A DNA stretch of 64,000 nt from Trachythela sp. YZ-2020. Taxonomy: Eukaryota; Cnidaria; Anthozoa; Malacalcyonacea; Clavulariidae. Location of the stretch: contig JADLSH010000324.1 of assembly GCA_016169945.1 (NCBI GenBank), positions 1-64,000 of the forward strand, read 5' to 3'. Shown here in pieces: positions 61,801 to 64,000 of this stretch; the first letter of the stretch is position 1; every line of letters begins with the position of its first letter. The translations under genes were made by a program, and so were the position numbers. The notes under the pieces are model-generated. The model saw only the letters and a list, made by a program, of their open reading frames with translations. It was not told the DNA's origin and made no database searches.

Positions 61801-64000
61801 ACCATATAACCATATAACCATATAACCATATAACCATATAACCATATAACCATATAACCATATAACCATATAACCATATAACCATATAACCATATAACCA
61901 TATAACCATATAACCATATAACCATATAACCATTAAACCATATAACAATATAACCATATAACCATATAACCATATAACCATATAACCATATAACCATATA
62001 ACCATATAACCATATAACCATATAACCATATAACCACATAACCACATAACCATAACCACATAACCATATAACCATATAACCATTAAACCATATAACCACA
62101 TAACCACATAACCACATAACCATTAAACCATATAACCATATAACCATATAACCATATAACCATATAACCATATAACCACATAACCACATAACCACATAAT
62201 CACATAACCACATAACCCTTAAACCATTAAATCAAATAACCACACAACTACTATTTACATAACCACATAACCATATAACCATATAACCACATAACCATGT
62301 AACCATTAAACCATTAAACCATATAACCACATAACTATTAAACCACTTAAGCACATAACCGTTAGACCATATAACCATATAACCACATAACCACATAACC
62401 ATATAACCATATAACCATTAAACCATATAACCACATAACCACATAACCATATAGCCACATAACCACATAACCACGTAACCACGTAACCACATAACCACAT
62501 AACAACATAACCACATTACCGCAAAACCCCATAACCATGTAACCATATAACCATTAAACCATATAACCATATAACCATATAACCATATAACCATATAACT
62601 ATATAACCATATAACCATATAACCATATAACCATATAACCATATAACCATATAACCATATAACCATATAACCATATAACCATATAACCATATAACCATAT
62701 AACCATATATAACCACATAACCATATAACCATTAAACCATATAACCATATAACCATATAACCATTAAACCATATAACAATATAACCATATAACCATATAA
62801 CCATATAACCATATAACCATATAACCATATAACCATATAACCATGTAACCATATAACAACATAACCATATAACCATTAAACCATTAAACCACATAACCAC
62901 ACAACCACTAAACCACATAACCACATAACCATATAACCATATAACCATATAACCATATAACCATATAACCATATAACCACATAACCATATAACCATTAAA
63001 CCATACAACCACACAACCACTAAACCACATAACCATGTAACAACATAACCACATAGCCACATAACCACATAAACACATAACAACATAAGCACATTGCCAC
63101 ATAACCCCATGACCATATAACCATTAAACTATATAACCATATAACCATATAACCAAATAACCATATAACCACATAACCACATAACCACATAATCACATAA
63201 CCACATAACCATTAAACCATTAAATCAAATAACTACACGACTACTATTTACATAACCACATAACCATACAACCATATAACCACATAGCCATATAACCATT
63301 AAACCATTAAACCATTAAACCATTAAACCATATAAGCACATAACCATTAAACCATATAACCACATAACCATTAGACCATATAACCATATAACCATATAAC
63401 CACATAACCACATAACCATATAACCATATAACCATTAAACCATATAACCACATAACCACATAACCACTTAACCATATAGCCACATAACCACATAACCACG
63501 TAACCACATAACCATATAACCATATAACCACATAACCATATAATCATTAAATCATATAACCACATAACCATTAAACCATATTACTATATAACCATGTAAC
63601 CATATAACCATATTACCATATAACCACATAACCAAATAACCATATAACCACATAACCACATAAACACATAACTATAAAACCACATAACCACATAACCATA
63701 TAACGACATAACCATATAACCATATAACCACATAAACACATAAACATATAACCACATAACCACATAACCATATAACCATATAACCACATAACCACATAGC
63801 CACGTAACCACATAACCACATAACAACATAACCACATTACCGCAGAACCCCATAACCATATAAAAATATAACCATTAAACCATATAACCATATAACCATA
63901 TAACCATATAACTATGTAACTATATAACTATATAACCATATAACCATATAACCATATAACCATATAACCATGTAACCATATAACCATTAAACCATCTAAC
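55820..64000. repeat. (ATAACCAT)n minisatellite, right block, runs off the window
   Basis: The 8-bp unit continues for about 8.2 kb to the end of the window. Pure ATAACCAT tracts (for example 57930-58150, 59095-59225, 61790-61930) alternate with variant-rich stretches (ATAACCAC, TTAAACC, CATAGCC, ATTACCGCAAAACCCC). Longer blocks recur: CAACTACTATTTACATA at about 57358, 60180, 62246 and 63239, and AAGCACATTGCCACATAAC at about 57223, 59399, 60047, 61168 and 63088. The minus strand lacks stops over long distances in all three frames purely because of the repeat composition, so the long frames encoding MVIWLYGY repeats are not called as genes. Confidence 0.95.

Noticed and set aside
55868..63891. 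Dozens of long minus-strand frames encoding MVIWLYGY-like hydrophobic repeats, suggestive of membrane proteins
   Set aside because: They follow from the 8-bp repeat, which has no minus-strand stop in any frame. Overlapping frames all give the same peptide, and there is no start context, splice site or non-repeat domain.
54480..64000. ATAACCAT array as the chromosome telomere
   Set aside because: The unit is not a known animal telomere repeat (TTAGGG family), it is highly variant, and it contains a retrotransposon insertion. A subtelomeric location remains possible but is unproven.

Overview
The window looks like repeat-dense, AT-rich animal DNA. Spliceosomal introns (GTAAGT/GTATGT donors, TAG/AAG acceptors), a DIRS-type retrotransposon, a TNP2-type DNA transposon, tRNA-derived SINE sequence and many MITEs all point to a metazoan. 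The style of the TNP2-like transposase and its partner ORF suggests a cnidarian or similar marine invertebrate, but this is inference. No ordinary host gene is evident.

Layout. (1) 1-3291: a decayed DIRS-like element with reverse transcriptase, RNase H and tyrosine recombinase, broken by several frameshifts. (2) 3292-3561: a spacer with a degenerate minisatellite. (3) 3562-30527: a satellite of about 1.68 kb, 16 full units plus a partial 17th. Every unit holds a dead Tc1-like transposase N-terminus, a 266-bp foldback element and a cluster of GGTTACTTGTG-type motifs. (4) 30528-54479: a 23,952-bp element bounded by perfect 17-bp terminal inverted repeats (CACAGGACGAAAAGCGC), with subterminal arrays of TTAAAG/TTTAAT-like motifs. 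It encodes a CACTA/EnSpm (TNP2-like) transposase on the minus strand, a coiled-coil/basic protein on the minus strand, and a divergently transcribed protein-kinase gene on the plus strand. (5) 54480-64000: an (ATAACCAT)n minisatellite that runs off the window, interrupted by a 5'-truncated non-LTR retrotransposon (54826-55819).

The most unusual part is region 4. A giant CACTA-like transposon appears to carry a kinase with a very basic N-terminal extension. Kinase exons 1 and 2 are tandemly triplicated, and each unit contains a 433-bp palindrome with two opposed tRNA-like sequences. Only the last unit runs into the complete catalytic exon. The transposase gene is a frameshifted pseudogene that also seems to lack the segment around its second catalytic Asp, so this copy is probably not autonomous. 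The two flanks of the element are different repeats with no shared target duplication, so the locus was rearranged or the assembly joined unrelated arrays.

Limits: exon models, family names and fold predictions come from reading the sequence by eye. No similarity search, alignment program or RNA data was used.
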